Under the pieces are notes generated by a model. That model was not told the DNA's origin and did not search any database. It saw only the letters and a list, made by a program, of their open reading frames with translations. 64,000 nucleotides of DNA, from the NCBI GenBank assembly GCA_027482185.1, contig JAIXWF010000021.1, positions 1 through 64,000 of the forward strand. The letters run 5' to 3'. Below are positions 45,039 through 53,308 of the stretch, in pieces; within the stretch, counting starts at the first letter, position 1; each line of letters opens with the position of its first letter. This stretch comes from Opitutaceae bacterium. Lineage in GTDB: Bacteria > Verrucomicrobiota > Verrucomicrobiia > Opitutales > Opitutaceae. The translations under genes and the position numbers were made by a program.

Positions 45039-46343
45039 TCAAGCGTGCAGATCGCTGGCCGACCGCTGAACAGCTTCGGCGATCGAGTCGCTGACGTTGG
45101 CGGGAAAGCGAGCCGGAAGTTTTTTCCTCACCGAGGCAAGGGCGCGCGGGGTCTGCTGCACGATTTCGTGGAGCAGGGGAGCGGCGTCACCCAAGCCGGC
45201 CAGCTTGGTCACGGCGTCCCAGTGCCTGGGTTTGATTTCCTTCAGTTTCCAATGGGCATTCTTGCCGCGCACGGCCATCGCCAGCTCGGCCTTGTGCGGA
45301 TCGAGCTTGTTCTGACCCCGGCCCATGATGGGCCAAGCCGATAGGACATCGTAGAGCGGGGTCATCCGGTGCGTGCCGCCCCGCTCGTGGAACAGGGAGA
45401 AGTTTTTGGCATGTCCATCGGTTGCCGCGAGCATCCAGAAGAGGACCTGCGTCTTCACAAAGGTGCGTTTGTCGTAGATGGCTCGTGAGCCGGCATCGAG
45501 GACGCCGAGGATCTGCTTTATGCCCGGACCGCCTTCGGCTTCGTACTTTTTAACACTGGGCAGTCCCAGTGCCTGGCAGAAGTCTTCCTGCGGCAGGCGG
45601 GCGATCCAGCGGTTGTTCTGCTGCCAGGCGCGGTCGAAACGCTCGACCGCGAGGCCGCGGCGGGCGCCAAATTGGACGATTTCGCAGGCCGGCACCGGCA
45701 GGCCGTAGGCGGCGAGCAGGTTAAGGCAGAACCACTCGTTCTCCACCGAATCCTGCATGTCCATCTGCAGGGCGCCGACCCGGCCGAGAGGCAATTTGAG
45801 GATGTGCGTGGTCGGGGTGGCGCCGCGGGGCCGGCACCATTTGTTCCTATGGCGCAGAAAGGCGATTTTCTCTTGGGCGCCGGCAATGGAGATTCGGAAG
45901 GGGGTCTCGTCCTCCTGACCAAGAACCCGGCCGCCGGAAAGCATGGCGTCGATTGCGCGCTCCGCTTCTGCTTCGGTCAGAGGCTCCGCATCGACGCGAT
46001 TCCAGCCGGTGGGGTCTTCGTCTTCGGGGAGCAATTGGACCGCACCCACGCAGTCGCGTCCGATCGCGCGGAGGAGATCGAACGCCCCGGTTGAATCGGT
46101 TCCGAAGTGGGTCCTGAGCCGGGAGCGGATGCGGTCGCTATCCGGGAGAAGGTTGTCGAAGTAGTTGGCAACAACGTCGCCGCGGTGTGGGACGTTGCCG
46201 GGCGTGAACGGCAGCGACAGCGAAAGGGCGCGGCCCGCGGGGGATTGCACCCAAGCAGGGTCGTAGGTCAGTACGTTCGTGCCACGGGACTGGGTCCAAT
46301 CCGCGACCCGAAGGCCGTTCATCCAAACGCCGAGTGTGGCCAT
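45039..46343 (-). CDS. hipA: HipA-family serine/threonine kinase toxin
   Basis: A 434-residue HipA protein with all expected parts: N-terminal HipA-N1-like domain, phosphate loop RISIAGAQEKIAFLR (about residues 150-164), ILKLPL with the ATP-binding Lys, AVERFDR, catalytic ATDGHAKNFSLF near 320 and MTPLYDVLSAWP with the metal-binding Asp. HipA phosphorylates a tRNA synthetase or another substrate and causes growth arrest. The true start is the ATG at 46343, which forms TGATG with the stop of hipB. The pair looks intact. Confidence 0.92.
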   Translation of the reverse strand: MATLGVWMNGLRVADWTQSRGTNVLTYDPAWVQSPAGRALSLSLPFTPGNVPHRGDVVANYFDNLLPDSDRIRSRLRTHFGTDSTGAFDLLRAIGRDCVGAVQLLPEDEDPTGWNRVDAEPLTEAEAERAIDAMLSGGRVLGQEDETPFRISIAGAQEKIAFLRHRNKWCRPRGATPTTHILKLPLGRVGALQMDMQDSVENEWFCLNLLAAYGLPVPACEIVQFGARRGLAVERFDRAWQQNNRWIARLPQEDFCQALGLPSVKKYEAEGGPGIKQILGVLDAGSRAIYDKRTFVKTQVLFWMLAATDGHAKNFSLFHERGGTHRMTPLYDVLSAWPIMGRGQNKLDPHKAELAMAVRGKNAHWKLKEIKPRHWDAVTKLAGLGDAAPLLHEIVQQTPRALASVRKKLPARFPANVSDSIAEAVQRSASDLHA

Positions 46344-46609
46344 CACCAAGCCCCTTTGGAAGGTTTGGCGGGGGAGGGCTTCGAGTCGGCGTGCGAGAGG
46401 TCCTGTACGACGAGACGTCCACCGAGGGCCGATACGAGACGCGCGATCTGGTCGAATCCGGTCACGCCGGGCGCGGCTTCGATGCGCGCGATGCGTTTTT
46501 GGTTTACGCCCAGAAGCTCACCTACCTGCATTTGGCTCAAATCCCGCGAGCGGCGCAGGGCGCGCAGTACAGCTTTGAGTTGGGCGGGAGTGTTGACGGG
46601 GTAGTCCAT
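46343..46609 (-). CDS. hipB: HipB-like antitoxin, XRE-type regulator
   Basis: An 88-residue antitoxin starting MDYPVNTPAQLKAVLRALR. The helix-turn-helix is visible as LSQMQVGELLGVNQKRIARI, followed by a C-terminal tail rich in Ser/Pro/Lys (SHADSKPSPAKPSKGAW) that probably contacts HipA. It precedes hipA with a TGATG junction, so the antitoxin is made first and the operon is autoregulated. A 12-residue longer frame from 46645 is less likely. Confidence 0.88.
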   Translation of the reverse strand: MDYPVNTPAQLKAVLRALRRSRDLSQMQVGELLGVNQKRIARIEAAPGVTGFDQIARLVSALGGRLVVQDLSHADSKPSPAKPSKGAW

Positions 46610-46922
46610 GGGAATCAGAAAACCACCTTTGAGTAGTAAGGTCAATTTACTATTTTAAGGTAGTTAATGCGAGGCAGGAATCCTTCCGGTCAGGTGGGCT
46701 ACCAATTGTTTGGTGCTCGTTGATCGAGATCAGGCGTGGGGAAGCCGCACCGCGAATTCGCCAGTACGCCCGGGATATCCTGGCATCCGCGGCAGACCAG
46801 ACTGCCGGCAACGCTTGGTCGCTACTCGAGAAATCGAGTCGCACCGCTTGGGACCAGGACGACGCGACCGAATTCGGGGCGCACGGGAATACGGTCCGTT
46901 GCAATGGTCCTAGGAATCGAAT
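46610..46922. other. Intergenic region with hipBA promoter
   Basis: About 310 bases. The first 60 are clearly AT-rich and hold the hipBA promoter and operator; the rest has no supported gene (a minus-strand frame 46650-46904 is random-looking). Confidence 0.45.
46634..46652 (-). promoter_or_regulatory. Probable hipBA operator: TAGTAA-N7-TTACTA
   Basis: A perfect 6-bp inverted repeat with 7-bp spacer, 25 bases upstream of the hipB start in an AT-rich promoter region. A second TAAGGT word follows about 20 bases later as a direct repeat. HipB proteins bind such palindromes to repress their own operon. Confidence 0.6.
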
Positions 46923-48173
46923 TTACGTCATCCGGGCAGGTTGCCGGATCAAAGACCACTTCAGGACCGCGGCGGCGGCCAAATGAAGACCGCCCGCCAC
47001 GACGAAGACCGGAGCATAGCCGAATCGGTCCACGACCGAACCGATACCGGCGTTGAATACCAAAGCCCCGAGGGCGCCGAAGGCTCCGGAAATCCCATGC
47101 ACCGTGGCGAGTGCCGCCGGCGGGGCGGTGTCCGCCAGCAGCGCGGTGAGGGTGAAGAGCCACGTGGTGCAAACGAAGGCGAGCAGGCTGAACAGCGCGA
47201 GCGTAAGGACGACGCTGCCCTGCACCGACCCGAGCACCATGCAGAGGGGCGCAAAGCAAGCGACGCCGAGGAGAACGGCAAAGCGGGCTTCGGCCGGAGC
47301 GCGGCCACGGCGCACGAGCCGATCGGAATAGGCTGCGGCCGCGACGCCGCCCACATCCGCGACCAGGAAAGGGATCCAGCCGATCGCGCCGGCTTGGCCG
47401 ATCCCGAGCTTGAGCTTCTCCTGGAGATAGCCCGGAAACCAGAAGAGCAGGAAGTACCAGACCGGATCGCTGACCAGGCGGGCGAGCACGAGGCCCCAGA
47501 GGGGGCGGTTGCGCACGAGTTCCCGCCACGGCGGCCGGGGTAACCCGGCGGCCCGGTCGTGGCGATGGACCGGCTCGCGATACAACAGGAGCCAGGCGGC
47601 CACCCAAACCACGCCGAAGCATCCGGGGATCACAAAGGCGGCGCGCCAGCCGTGCTGCACGACGATCCAGGCGATCAGCGGCGGCGCGACAATCGCCCCG
47701 ATTGCACTGCCTGCGGAAAACATGCTGGTCGGGAAGCCGCGCGATGCCGGCGGGAACCACATGGCCGTGGTCCGAAGGGCGGCGGGGTAGTTGCCGGGCT
47801 CCGCCATGCCCAGGACGAGACGGCACAGGGCAAGATGCATCAAACCGGCCGAGAAACCCGAGAGGGCGGTCGCTGCCGACCACGTCGTCACAAAAAAGAT
47901 CAGACAGCGCCGGCTGCCAAAGCGGTCAACGAGCACGCCGGAGACCGGATACATGACGACGTAGGCCGCCATGAACACCGACACGAGCAGGGAGTAGTGC
48001 GCGTCGGTCAGGGCAAATTCCGCTTTGATTTGCGGTTTCACCACCGAAAGCACCTGACGGTCGAAGTAATTGAGAAAGGTGGAGGCCACCAGCAGGCCAA
48101 GCACGATCCACCGCCACCGCTCCGGCGAGGCGGGAGCCGGCAGTGGCGAAGGAGAATGCAACGGATCACTCAT
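46923..48173 (-). CDS. MFS transporter, hexuronate (ExuT/ACS) type
   Basis: A 416-residue transporter with twelve membrane helices and the family motif DRQVLSVVKPQIKAEFALTD near the start, then GVLVDRFGSRRCLIFF and LGMAEPGNYPAALRTTAMWF. These are typical of anion:cation symporters for galacturonate/glucuronate. The ATG at 48173 follows a GC-rich leader. It is divergent from the LacI regulator and probably imports the sugar acids released by the extracellular enzymes in this locus. Confidence 0.88.
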   Translation of the reverse strand: MSDPLHSPSPLPAPASPERWRWIVLGLLVASTFLNYFDRQVLSVVKPQIKAEFALTDAHYSLLVSVFMAAYVVMYPVSGVLVDRFGSRRCLIFFVTTWSAATALSGFSAGLMHLALCRLVLGMAEPGNYPAALRTTAMWFPPASRGFPTSMFSAGSAIGAIVAPPLIAWIVVQHGWRAAFVIPGCFGVVWVAAWLLLYREPVHRHDRAAGLPRPPWRELVRNRPLWGLVLARLVSDPVWYFLLFWFPGYLQEKLKLGIGQAGAIGWIPFLVADVGGVAAAAYSDRLVRRGRAPAEARFAVLLGVACFAPLCMVLGSVQGSVVLTLALFSLLAFVCTTWLFTLTALLADTAPPAALATVHGISGAFGALGALVFNAGIGSVVDRFGYAPVFVVAGGLHLAAAAVLKWSLIRQPARMT

Positions 48174-48301
48174 GGCGGTGGGGGTGCAGGTGGGGCCGGA
48201 GCCAGCCGCGGGGTAACGGTGGGACATTGAGGCGAAGGCACGGTGGGGCAGCGATCGGCGAGTAAGACGCGTCCCGCGTTTGACCCAATCCGCATTTGAT
48301 G

Positions 48302-48311
48302 GAACGCGTTC
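48302..48311. promoter_or_regulatory. LacI-type operator, copy 1 (ATGGAACGCGTTC)
   Basis: GAACGCGTTC palindrome within ATGGAACGCGTTC (48299-48311), ending three bases before the lacI start codon in the intergenic region shared with the divergent transporter gene. The same 13-bp word recurs at 57913-57925 before the GH105 gene. Confidence 0.65.
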
Positions 48312-48314
48312 GCT

Positions 48315-49337
48315 ATGGTCCGCGTTTCTGCCCCAAAACGTGCACCGACCCTGCGGGCCATCGCCCGTCATGTCGGTTGCGGACTCGTCACGGTGTCGTA
48401 CGCGTTGCGGGACCATCCGCGCGTCCATCCCGAGACGCGCAGGCGGATCCAGGAAGCCGCCCGCGAACTCGGCTATCGGCCGAATCCGCTGGTCACCGCC
48501 CTCATGGCCAGCGTGCGGACCAAGCGGCCTCCGCGCCACGCGGGCACGATCGCGTTTCTCGCGCGCTGGAGCGAGGCCGCCCGGGAACTCAATGCGCGCG
48601 CCAACGGCCTTTTCCTCGCCGGGGCGAGGGACCGGGCCGAGAGCCTCGGCTGGCGCATCGACGACATCGCCTGCGACCATGATGCGCTCCGGCGGGCGCG
48701 GCTGACGCAAATCCTTTCGAGCCGGGGCATCCAGGGCGTCCTGGTCGGACCGCTGCCGTCCGGTTTGGGCGAGGTAGAACTCGATTGGAACCGCTTCGCC
48801 TGCGCTACGTGGGCGTATTCACTGCGCGCGCCGCTGCTGCATCGGGCGGTGGTGCACCACGGTCACAGTATCGCGCTGGCATTCGCGCACGCGCGGGCGG
48901 CCGGGGCCCGGCGCATCGGCTTCGCCGCCGTGGCGAGGGCCAACGCCCGGGCCGACCACCTGTACGACGCCGCCGTCTACATCGAGCAGAAGTCGCTGGC
49001 GCCGCGCGACCGGGTCGTCCCATTCATGCCCGAAGAGGCGGGTTGGTCCGCGGCGGCCTTTCAGACTTGGCTGGACCGCTCCCGGCTCGATCTGCTCGTC
49101 ACGCCGCATGATCTGCGGCCATGGCTCGAGCGCGCCGGCAAGCGCGGGCGGAACGTGCCGGTTGTCCTGCTCGACCGCAGCACGCACGAGAGACCCGGGC
49201 CGGGGGTCGATTTTTGCCATGAAGCGGTCGGGGCGGCCGCGGTGGATCTCATCATCACGCAGCTCAATGCCAACGAGCGGGGCGTGCCCGCGATCCCGCG
49301 GACCGTTCAGATCGAGGGTCGTTGGATTGACGGGTGA
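48315..49337 (+). CDS. LacI-family transcriptional regulator
   Basis: A 340-residue regulator. The N-terminal LacI helix-turn-helix reads PTLRAIARHVGCGLVTVSYA with RDHPRVHPETRRRIQEAARE, followed by a periplasmic-binding-like sensor domain (about 75-335). It diverges from the hexuronate-type transporter and faces away from the enzyme genes. By position it is the local regulator of the sugar-acid locus and probably binds the two ATGGAACGCGTTC sites, one before its own gene and one before the GH105 gene. Confidence 0.92.
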   Translation: MVRVSAPKRAPTLRAIARHVGCGLVTVSYALRDHPRVHPETRRRIQEAARELGYRPNPLVTALMASVRTKRPPRHAGTIAFLARWSEAARELNARANGLFLAGARDRAESLGWRIDDIACDHDALRRARLTQILSSRGIQGVLVGPLPSGLGEVELDWNRFACATWAYSLRAPLLHRAVVHHGHSIALAFAHARAAGARRIGFAAVARANARADHLYDAAVYIEQKSLAPRDRVVPFMPEEAGWSAAAFQTWLDRSRLDLLVTPHDLRPWLERAGKRGRNVPVVLLDRSTHERPGPGVDFCHEAVGAAAVDLIITQLNANERGVPAIPRTVQIEGRWIDG

Positions 49338-49363
49338 CCGCGGCGCCCCCTGCCCGGCGCCGG

Positions 49364-52300
49364 CTAGTCGAGGACCAGCCGCGGCGGCTGGGCAGATTCC
49401 CGCGAGCCGAAGCTGAGCGTCTGCGAACTGTTGTCCAAGGCCTTCAAGACAAAGCTCAATTGGGAGGCTCCGGCGGCCAGCGCGTCCTGCACCAGATCGG
49501 TGAGGTCGAAGCTGTGGTCCTGAACGGTGGCCGTGATCTGGGACGCCGTCACCGGTACATCGCACAGCGGCACGCCGTTGCCGGGAAACCCCGTTGCAGG
49601 TGCATTGTTCCAGGTGATGCCTGAATTTCCGGACTCGATCCAGGTGTCGGTGGGCAAACGAAAGACCGTCATCTTTCCCAATGCGGCTTGGGCTGCCCCA
49701 TGCAGCCGCAGGGTGGCGCGATTGGCGCCGATCAGCCCGGCGGGCAGCGTGAAGCGGAGATATGCGTGCCGGGTGAATTCGGGGGTCTCCGCGTCTTTGA
49801 TTTCAAGATTCGTAGTCGAACCGTAGTTGAAGTCGGCGTTGGGTGTGCCTCCGCGGACATACGTGTCGGCCGAGGGGACGCGACTCATGGTTCCCGCAAC
49901 GACCAACTGCGGCCGGTTCGCCGCCGCTTGAAGGCTGCTGAACGTGAGTCGTTTCCCGGATTCGGCGACCGTGAGCATGAGGGTGAGGATGTTGTCGCCG
50001 CCAACGCTCCTGGCGGCCTGCGCGACCGCAGTGACATCGAGTTCACGGTAGCCGGCGAGGTGATCGACGATCACGGAACTGAGCACGGCGCCATGCGTCG
50101 GCCGATTGTTCCAGTTCACGTCAGCTTCGATCCAGGTGTCTCCCGCTTCGTGGACCCGAAGGGTCACCGCGCCGGTGTCGGTCACGTTGCGACCGTGGAT
50201 CCTCAGTTTCGCCGAGCCGATGCTGCCGACGTCGAGCTGGGAAAGATTGAATCGAAGCAAGCTCATGCGGTTGTTTCCGGAACTGCCGGCCTCCGCATCG
50301 AGCGTGCCGCTTGAGCCGTATTCCGTGCCGGCATAGTTGCCGTCGCGCAAACCGGCATCGGCCTCAGGTTGGAATGTCAGCGTCGAAGCGGGACGCATCC
50401 CTTGGCCGTCGTACGCACCGATATTGGGTGGTGCCTGCGGATCGAGGGGGTGGCCCCAGTAGTCCCGCGCCGGAAGAGCAATGAGAGTGGCATTCGGGGT
50501 CGTGAGCAATGATCCGGCACCGATCGCCGGGGAATCCGCCGCCAATTTGAAGGCTCCCGCGGATGCCCACCCGGAACCGGGCAGCAATGGTCCCACCAGC
50601 TTGGGATCGGAGGCGAATTTGCGGGTTACGGTGAAACGCAGGGCCGGGTCGACGCCTTCGGGCGGTTCGGTGGCCGGGGTCCCGGCCGTGCTGTGGAAAA
50701 TATTCGAATCGAGGACAAACCCGCCGATTCGTTGGTCCCCGGCGGCTCCGGTCGTGGGACCGAAGTCGTAACTCGCCGAGGGATTGCGATTCAGGATGAT
50801 GTTGTTCGCGATCCGGTTGTCGACGGGGTAGCGGACCGGATCGGTGGGGCTGCCCCAGCTGCCGATACTCACTATCTTCAAGGGCAGAGTCCCGCCGGTC
50901 ACGATCGTGTTGTTGTGGATGTGGATGTTTTTGCTGCCGCCGCTGAAGCGGAAGATGCGGGTGTCGTCGTTGATGCTGATGTTGTAGCGGACGACGCTGT
51001 CGACGCTCGTGTAACCGTAGGCGCCGTCGCCGGTGGAAACCATGAAGCCGCCTTCGTTCTCGTGGCTATAGTTGTATTGGAAGACGGTTCCCCGCTGCTG
51101 GTAGTCGATGTCGATGCCTTGGCCGTCGCGCAGTTCGCCGTTGGGTTTGGGAAAGGCGTTGGTCCCGTAAATCTCGTTGTACTGGAAGACCGTACCTTTG
51201 GCGAAAAAGGTGAAGACGCCCACGCCGTTCCATTTCGAGCGCTGGTTGCTGAGTCCGATCACATTGCGTTCGACCAAAGCGCCGAGGGTATTGCGGATGA
51301 CCATGCCGTCCTTGGCCGAGCGGAGTACGGTGTTGTCCCTCACCACAAAACCGCGCCAACGGAAACGGTCGTCGTCGAGGTCCACGGGTGTCCAGCCGGA
51401 GCGGGTGCTGATGCCGGTGGAGTTGACGTAGTCGAGATGGTTCTGGGCGATCACGATGTCGTTGAAGCGGGTCGCGGCGGTGGTGACGTTGAGCCGGGGT
51501 CGCACCTCGCCGTCGGGATCTTCGCGACTCCGGAACTCCACCCGCTTGGCACCGCCGGTCAGCCGGAAGGCAACGAGGGTTTCGCCGAGGGCCTGGCGGG
51601 CCCGCACATAGGCCGTCACATCCACTTCGTGGTAGCCGGCCTGGCCGGTGACGGTGAACTGACCCACCGTTCCCAGCGGCGCGGGCACCGCGAGCCAGGT
51701 CAAGTCGGGTTCAAGCCAATTGGCCTCGACGCCGGTCACGTTGACCGTGATTGCCGCCGCGTCCTCCGCATTGCGTCCATAGAGCCTTAGCTTGGCGGTG
51801 GTGTCCCCCGCGACGACGCCGCGGATATCGAACTTCAGGTAAGCGTGGCGTTTGAAGCCGACCGCGGACGTTTCCTTCAGCTCCAGCGGATTGACCGTGG
51901 CGTAGTTGTCGGACTGGTACGTGCCGTCGCGGACAGTGGTGTCCGCCGCCGGGGTTTGGGAATGGTCGCCGATCACCCGAACGTGGATGCCGCCGGTGCT
52001 TTTCCGATCGAGGCGCTGCCATTCCGCATCGGTCGAGGCGTCGTCGTAGCCCTCGATGTGATGGATGCGGTTTTTCTCCAGCCTGATGTGGCTAAGCTCG
52101 TAGACGGTGTCCCCGGACGGCAGCAGGATCGGTGTGCCGACCGCATGCGCGTGTTGCGCCTCGACCAGCATACCCCAACGGAAGCCGTCCACCGTGGTAT
52201 CGACGAGGTCCACGCTTTCAAGCGTGGCCGGACTGCCGGAGACGTAGTTTGTGATTTCGAGGTTCCTGATTTCCCAGTGCTGCTGGTTGAAAAGCCAGAC

Positions 52301-52720
52301 CCCGGCCGAGCGATCAAGGAGCCTGCCTTCATGGGCGATCTGGGCTCCGGCCACCTGGATCAAGGGCGGTGTGGTGCCGGGGCCGTAGGCGTCGACTGTG
52401 ATCGGATTCCCGGCGCTGCCGGATCCACGGGGCGCCAGGTAGGAACTCGGCCACGTGGAACCTCGCGCGAGCAGAATCCGATCGCCCGGCAGATAGGCGG
52501 ACGGTTTGCCGGCGACGAGACCGGCTGGACCTTGGTTGACGCGCTGGAGCGTCTTCCATGGGGCGTTGACGGAGGTACCGGGGTTGCCGGGCGCGTCACT
52601 GCCGGTGGTGAAGTTGACGTAGTAGGTCGCAGCGGGCGCCGAGGATAATGCGGCGGAGAGGAAGAGGACGGCGCCGAGTCGGCGGACGCTTCGAAGCAAA
52701 TCGGAAACGGCAAGGTTCAT
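49364..52720 (-). CDS. Secreted parallel beta-helix protein with three DNRLRE-type modules (putative polysaccharide lyase)
   Basis: A 1118-residue exported protein. Signal peptide 1-30, then a beta-helix start (WKTLQRVNQ, YLPGDRILLARGSTW). A DNRLRE-type module (about 255-425: TTVRDGTYQSDNYATVNPLE) is inserted before the main helix (about 430-760: LVERNVIGLSNQ, GTVFQYNYSHENEGGFMVST, HIHNNTIVTGG). Two further DNRLRE modules follow (about 780-940: DAGLRDGNYAGTEYGSS; 950-1118: ADTYVRGGTPNADFNYGS). DNRLRE modules bind carbohydrate and stabilise secreted enzymes. The beta-helix resembles PL6/PL9/chondroitinase-B-like lyases; no catalytic residue can be named with certainty. Confidence 0.78.
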   Translation of the reverse strand: MNLAVSDLLRSVRRLGAVLFLSAALSSAPAATYYVNFTTGSDAPGNPGTSVNAPWKTLQRVNQGPAGLVAGKPSAYLPGDRILLARGSTWPSSYLAPRGSGSAGNPITVDAYGPGTTPPLIQVAGAQIAHEGRLLDRSAGVWLFNQQHWEIRNLEITNYVSGSPATLESVDLVDTTVDGFRWGMLVEAQHAHAVGTPILLPSGDTVYELSHIRLEKNRIHHIEGYDDASTDAEWQRLDRKSTGGIHVRVIGDHSQTPAADTTVRDGTYQSDNYATVNPLELKETSAVGFKRHAYLKFDIRGVVAGDTTAKLRLYGRNAEDAAAITVNVTGVEANWLEPDLTWLAVPAPLGTVGQFTVTGQAGYHEVDVTAYVRARQALGETLVAFRLTGGAKRVEFRSREDPDGEVRPRLNVTTAATRFNDIVIAQNHLDYVNSTGISTRSGWTPVDLDDDRFRWRGFVVRDNTVLRSAKDGMVIRNTLGALVERNVIGLSNQRSKWNGVGVFTFFAKGTVFQYNEIYGTNAFPKPNGELRDGQGIDIDYQQRGTVFQYNYSHENEGGFMVSTGDGAYGYTSVDSVVRYNISINDDTRIFRFSGGSKNIHIHNNTIVTGGTLPLKIVSIGSWGSPTDPVRYPVDNRIANNIILNRNPSASYDFGPTTGAAGDQRIGGFVLDSNIFHSTAGTPATEPPEGVDPALRFTVTRKFASDPKLVGPLLPGSGWASAGAFKLAADSPAIGAGSLLTTPNATLIALPARDYWGHPLDPQAPPNIGAYDGQGMRPASTLTFQPEADAGLRDGNYAGTEYGSSGTLDAEAGSSGNNRMSLLRFNLSQLDVGSIGSAKLRIHGRNVTDTGAVTLRVHEAGDTWIEADVNWNNRPTHGAVLSSVIVDHLAGYRELDVTAVAQAARSVGGDNILTLMLTVAESGKRLTFSSLQAAANRPQLVVAGTMSRVPSADTYVRGGTPNADFNYGSTTNLEIKDAETPEFTRHAYLRFTLPAGLIGANRATLRLHGAAQAALGKMTVFRLPTDTWIESGNSGITWNNAPATGFPGNGVPLCDVPVTASQITATVQDHSFDLTDLVQDALAAGASQLSFVLKALDNSSQTLSFGSRESAQPPRLVLD

Positions 52721-52726
52721 GGGGAT

Positions 52727-53281
52727 TCAGGGGACAAGAAGTTCGGTCGCCGCTGGTTCGATCCGCACGCGGCTCCGGTCGATTGCGGCTTGGACGCGGC
52801 GGGCGAACTCCGCCTTGGCGGCGAGTCTCACATCGCCGGCGGCACCTGAAGCGTCGCGATCCGCGGCTTGCCGCCGGACCGCGGCAGCTTCCTCGCGCAG
52901 GACCCGCTGGCAGGCAATTTCGAGCCGGCTAAGTTCGGCTTCATGCCGGGATATGGATGACTCGGCCCCGATCACGTGCGCGGAGCCGGACAGCCCCATG
53001 GTCGCGGGGGCCAAACCAAGCTCGCGCGCCACGGTCCGGATCGCCTGCGCACGGACGAGACGAGCCACAGTCAAGTCGAGCCAACGCCGGCGCATCGCGC
53101 CGTCCGCCACGGCCTCCGGAGTCGCGGTGGGAAGCCGGAAACGCTGCAGTTCGGCGACGAGGGTGAATTCCGTCCGGCTGACGGCGACGTCGTCGATCCA
53201 GAGCGGGATGGGGGATTCGGCCCGGATTGCCGCCGCGAAGGCAGCAGCGAGCAGGACCGCGAACACAGTGCGGCGAAACAT
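52727..53281 (-). CDS. Secreted SurA-N-like helical protein
   Basis: A 184-residue exported protein. Signal peptide MFRRTVFAVLLAAAFAAAIR, then LWIDDVAVSRTEFTLVAELQ, which resembles the start of SurA/PpiC-type chaperones (SurA N-terminal domain) before the isomerase part, which is absent. The rest is helical and ends abruptly. It sits six bases before the beta-helix gene and 27 bases after the TonB receptor, so it may be a periplasmic helper of the locus. Role is inferred. Confidence 0.6.
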   Translation of the reverse strand: MFRRTVFAVLLAAAFAAAIRAESPIPLWIDDVAVSRTEFTLVAELQRFRLPTATPEAVADGAMRRRWLDLTVARLVRAQAIRTVARELGLAPATMGLSGSAHVIGAESSISRHEAELSRLEIACQRVLREEAAAVRRQAADRDASGAAGDVRLAAKAEFARRVQAAIDRSRVRIEPAATELLVP

Positions 53282-53308
53282 GGCGGAAGTACGACAGGCT
53301 GGCGGGGC

